DNA of 7,531 nucleotides from Desulfuromonadaceae bacterium UBA5613 (GTDB taxonomy: Bacteria; Desulfobacterota; Desulfuromonadia; Desulfuromonadales; UBA2197), in NCBI GenBank assembly GCA_002424625.1, contig DIKR01000019.1, positions 19,044 through 26,574 of the forward strand. The letters are read 5' to 3'. Each line of letters starts with the position of its first letter. Within the stretch, counting starts at the first letter, position 1. The translations under genes and the position numbers were made by a program. Below, one piece after another: positions 6,125-7,531 of this stretch. The notes beneath the pieces are model-generated. The model saw only the letters and a program-made list of their open reading frames with translations. It was not told the origin of the DNA and searched no databases.

Positions 6125-6720
6125 CCTCTGACGAAGAACGCGGTCCACAGCGCACTTGCCTTGGGTGCCGTAAGGCCTTTGCCCGCAAGGACCTGCTGCG
6201 TTTTGTCCTCGCACCGCAGGGCGAGCTCTTGGTCGATTACAAAGGGCGACTGCCGGGGCGCGGCGCATACACTTGTGTCGATTCTGGCTGTATCGCCGAA
6301 GCAATTCGTCGCCGCCAGTTTTCCCGAACGTTTAAACGGGAGCTGCTGCCGGTCGCTGATGATTATATTCCCCGGGAACTGTCCCGACAGATTCAAGAAC
6401 GGATCAGCGGGTTGATTGGCATGGCACGTAAAGCGCATCAGCTCCTTTCCGGAAGCAGTTTGATCCTTGATCGTCTTTCTGCGGGTGCCCCCCTGGCCTT
6501 TGTTGTGATTGCCAGCGATGTCTCAGACGGCATCGGCGAAAAAGTTATTGGTCGTGCCACCAACCGATCCGTCCGTTATTATCGTATGTTTGAAAAAGAG
6601 TTTCTCGGCCGTCTTCTCGGGACGGGGCAACGGAGCGTCCTTGCTTTGGTGCCAGGATCGCTCGCAGCAGCGATCAGAGTTGAACTGGAACGTTACCAGC
6701 GAATTGCAGGGGAGTATTGA
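6121..6720 (+). CDS. ylxR: YlxR (DUF448) RNA-binding domain fused to an L7Ae-like domain
   Basis: This 199-residue protein joins two domains that Bacillus encodes as separate neighbours, YlxR and YlxQ. Residues 8-75 are YlxR: RTCLGCR (11-17) and CVDSGC (52-57) supply four Cys (13, 16, 52, 57), with the conserved GRGAY (46-50) before the second pair. Residues about 92-185 resemble the L7Ae/L30e RNA-binding fold: ISGLIGMARKAHQLLSGSS, then LAFVVIASDVSDG and later RSVLALVPGSLAAAI. Bacillus YlxR (RnpM) has been linked to RNase P, and L7Ae proteins bind kink-turn RNA; the function of the fused form is an inference, most likely RNA binding linked to the translation machinery. The start is TTG 6121, overlapping the nusA stop by 4 nt, with GAGG at 6110-6113 as ribosome binding site. 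No ATG gives a complete YlxR domain. Confidence 0.9.
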   Translation: MTSDEERGPQRTCLGCRKAFARKDLLRFVLAPQGELLVDYKGRLPGRGAYTCVDSGCIAEAIRRRQFSRTFKRELLPVADDYIPRELSRQIQERISGLIGMARKAHQLLSGSSLILDRLSAGAPLAFVVIASDVSDGIGEKVIGRATNRSVRYYRMFEKEFLGRLLGTGQRSVLALVPGSLAAAIRVELERYQRIAGEY

Positions 6721-7531
6721 TGGGAAAGACAAAAGTTTTCGAACTGGCCAAGAAGCTCGGACTTGAAAACAAAGAAATGATCGAGCGTCTGCATAAAGCC
6801 GGAATCGACGCCAAGAGCCACCAGAGTGTCCTTGAAGAGGGCGACCTCAAGAAGTTTGAGGCGGTGGTTCAGACTGACAAGAAGGTTGATGAAGAGCGGA
6901 TCAGCGGCGGCATCATTCGCCGTCGCCGCAAGGAGACTGTGCCTGAAGTTGAGGCGGCTCCCGCGGCTGAGCTTCCAGTCGTCGCGGTTGCCCCTCCTGC
7001 GGCTACTCCGGCAGTCACTCCGACTGCTGCGGCAGAGGTAGTGGTCAAGGCCGCGGTTGTCGAAGCGACTCCTGCTGTAGCCGTACCCGTTCGTGTTGCT
7101 TCAGATCCTGTACCGGCGCCGGTTAAAGCGGTAGCGAAAGTCGATACTTCGACCACTGTGGAGCCGACGGCAACAGCTGCCCCAAAGGGTGAGCAAGAGT
7201 CTGCCCCTGTCGTTGCGGCCGTTCCTCCGCAGACGCCTGCGGCAGAAGTCACGGCTCCTGACGAAGCTGCCGGTGGCGAAAAGCCATCTAAACACACACC
7301 AATATTGCACGATATGACGCAGGCGGAGAAGCATGTTCCCGGTCGGGCACGGATCCTCGGCCGCGTCGAACTTCCTCCTCCGGTTGCGCCGCGTCGTCGC
7401 GAAGAGTTTATCAATAATGGTCCTCGGCCTGCCCGACCGGCTGATCAGGCCGGCGCGCGTCCTGCCGACCGTCGTCCCCCATCGCCCCGCCCCGAGGGAG
7501 GAGCTGCTCGTCCGCCCCGTCCTGACGGAGC
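6720..7531 (+). CDS. infB: Translation initiation factor IF-2, N-terminal part
   Basis: The gene starts at ATG 6720, sharing one base with the ylxR stop (TGATG), with GGGGAG at 6709-6714 as ribosome binding site. It runs off the window after 270 codons. IF-2 is the GTPase that brings initiator tRNA to the ribosome; the G domain is downstream and not visible. Seen here is the IF2_N helical domain (about 1-50: KVFELAKKLGLENKEMIERL, then GIDAKSHQSVLEE). A basic IIRRRRKE (65-72) follows, then an Ala/Pro/Val-rich low-complexity linker (about 77-190). A short conserved-looking stretch HTPILHDMTQAEKHVPGRAR leads into an Arg/Pro/Gly-rich segment to the end. Such long variable linkers are normal in deltaproteobacterial IF-2. 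The open frame is interrupted only by the window edge. Confidence 0.96.
   Translation, partial: MGKTKVFELAKKLGLENKEMIERLHKAGIDAKSHQSVLEEGDLKKFEAVVQTDKKVDEERISGGIIRRRRKETVPEVEAAPAAELPVVAVAPPAATPAVTPTAAAEVVVKAAVVEATPAVAVPVRVASDPVPAPVKAVAKVDTSTTVEPTATAAPKGEQESAPVVAAVPPQTPAAEVTAPDEAAGGEKPSKHTPILHDMTQAEKHVPGRARILGRVELPPPVAPRRREEFINNGPRPARPADQAGARPADRRPPSPRPEGGAARPPRPDG

Noticed and set aside
5024..6304. A 426-codon open frame on the - strand
   Set aside because: It lies fully antisense to nusA and ylxR, both certain; composition is that of a codon-mirror shadow and no ribosome binding site or domain is evident.
5647..6438. A 263-codon open frame on the - strand
   Set aside because: It overlaps nusA and ylxR in antisense and is rich in Ser/Ala from mirrored codons; no family is recognised.
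6869..7414. A 181-codon Ala/Thr/Gly-rich open frame on the - strand
   Set aside because: It is the mirror image of the low-complexity Ala/Pro/Val linker of IF-2, not a gene.
6720..7531. IF-2 linker as tandem DNA repeats
   Set aside because: The protein is Ala/Pro/Val-rich but the codons vary and I see no regular repeat unit at the DNA level.

Overview
This window looks like ordinary core chromosome from a Gram-negative bacterium. The best guess is a member of the former Deltaproteobacteria near the Desulfuromonadales/Geobacter group. That guess rests on the gene content (M16C peptidase, Memo/AMMECR1 pair, Do-type protease lipoprotein, rimP-nusA-ylxR-infB), on protein style, and on the moderate-to-high GC coding sequence. 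No database search was possible, so the taxon is an inference. There are no signs of mobile elements, CRISPR arrays, tRNA or rRNA genes, or phage.

Layout, left to right. Bases 1-501 hold the C-terminal end of an M16C (PreP-like) metallopeptidase. After a 121-nt spacer come amrB (Memo-like) and amrA (AMMECR1-like), overlapping by 23 nt on the + strand. The third member of this system, the radical SAM enzyme, is not next to them in this window. Convergent to amrA is a two-gene - strand unit. It is read from a promoter near 4205-4232 into a Do/DegQ serine protease with a lipoprotein signal, then a small SH3-coiled-coil-membrane-anchor protein of the YgiM type.

Divergent from degQ, on the + strand, runs the translation/transcription operon rimP-nusA-ylxR-infB. 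It covers ribosome maturation, transcription elongation/termination and an RNA-binding protein (YlxR zinc-type domain fused to an L7Ae-like domain), and ends in translation initiation factor IF-2, which is cut by the window end. The junctions are tight: nusA/ylxR overlap by 4 nt (TTGA) and ylxR/infB by 1 nt (TGATG). The leader ahead of rimP carries a clear terminator-like hairpin with a T-tract. An upstream segment can pair with the 5' arm of that hairpin, giving a compact candidate attenuator for the whole operon.

I see no convincing new multi-gene system. The most useful leads are the rimP leader attenuator, the YlxR-L7Ae fusion, the amrAB pair without its radical SAM partner, the lipidated protease, and a pair of small palindromes upstream of amrB.
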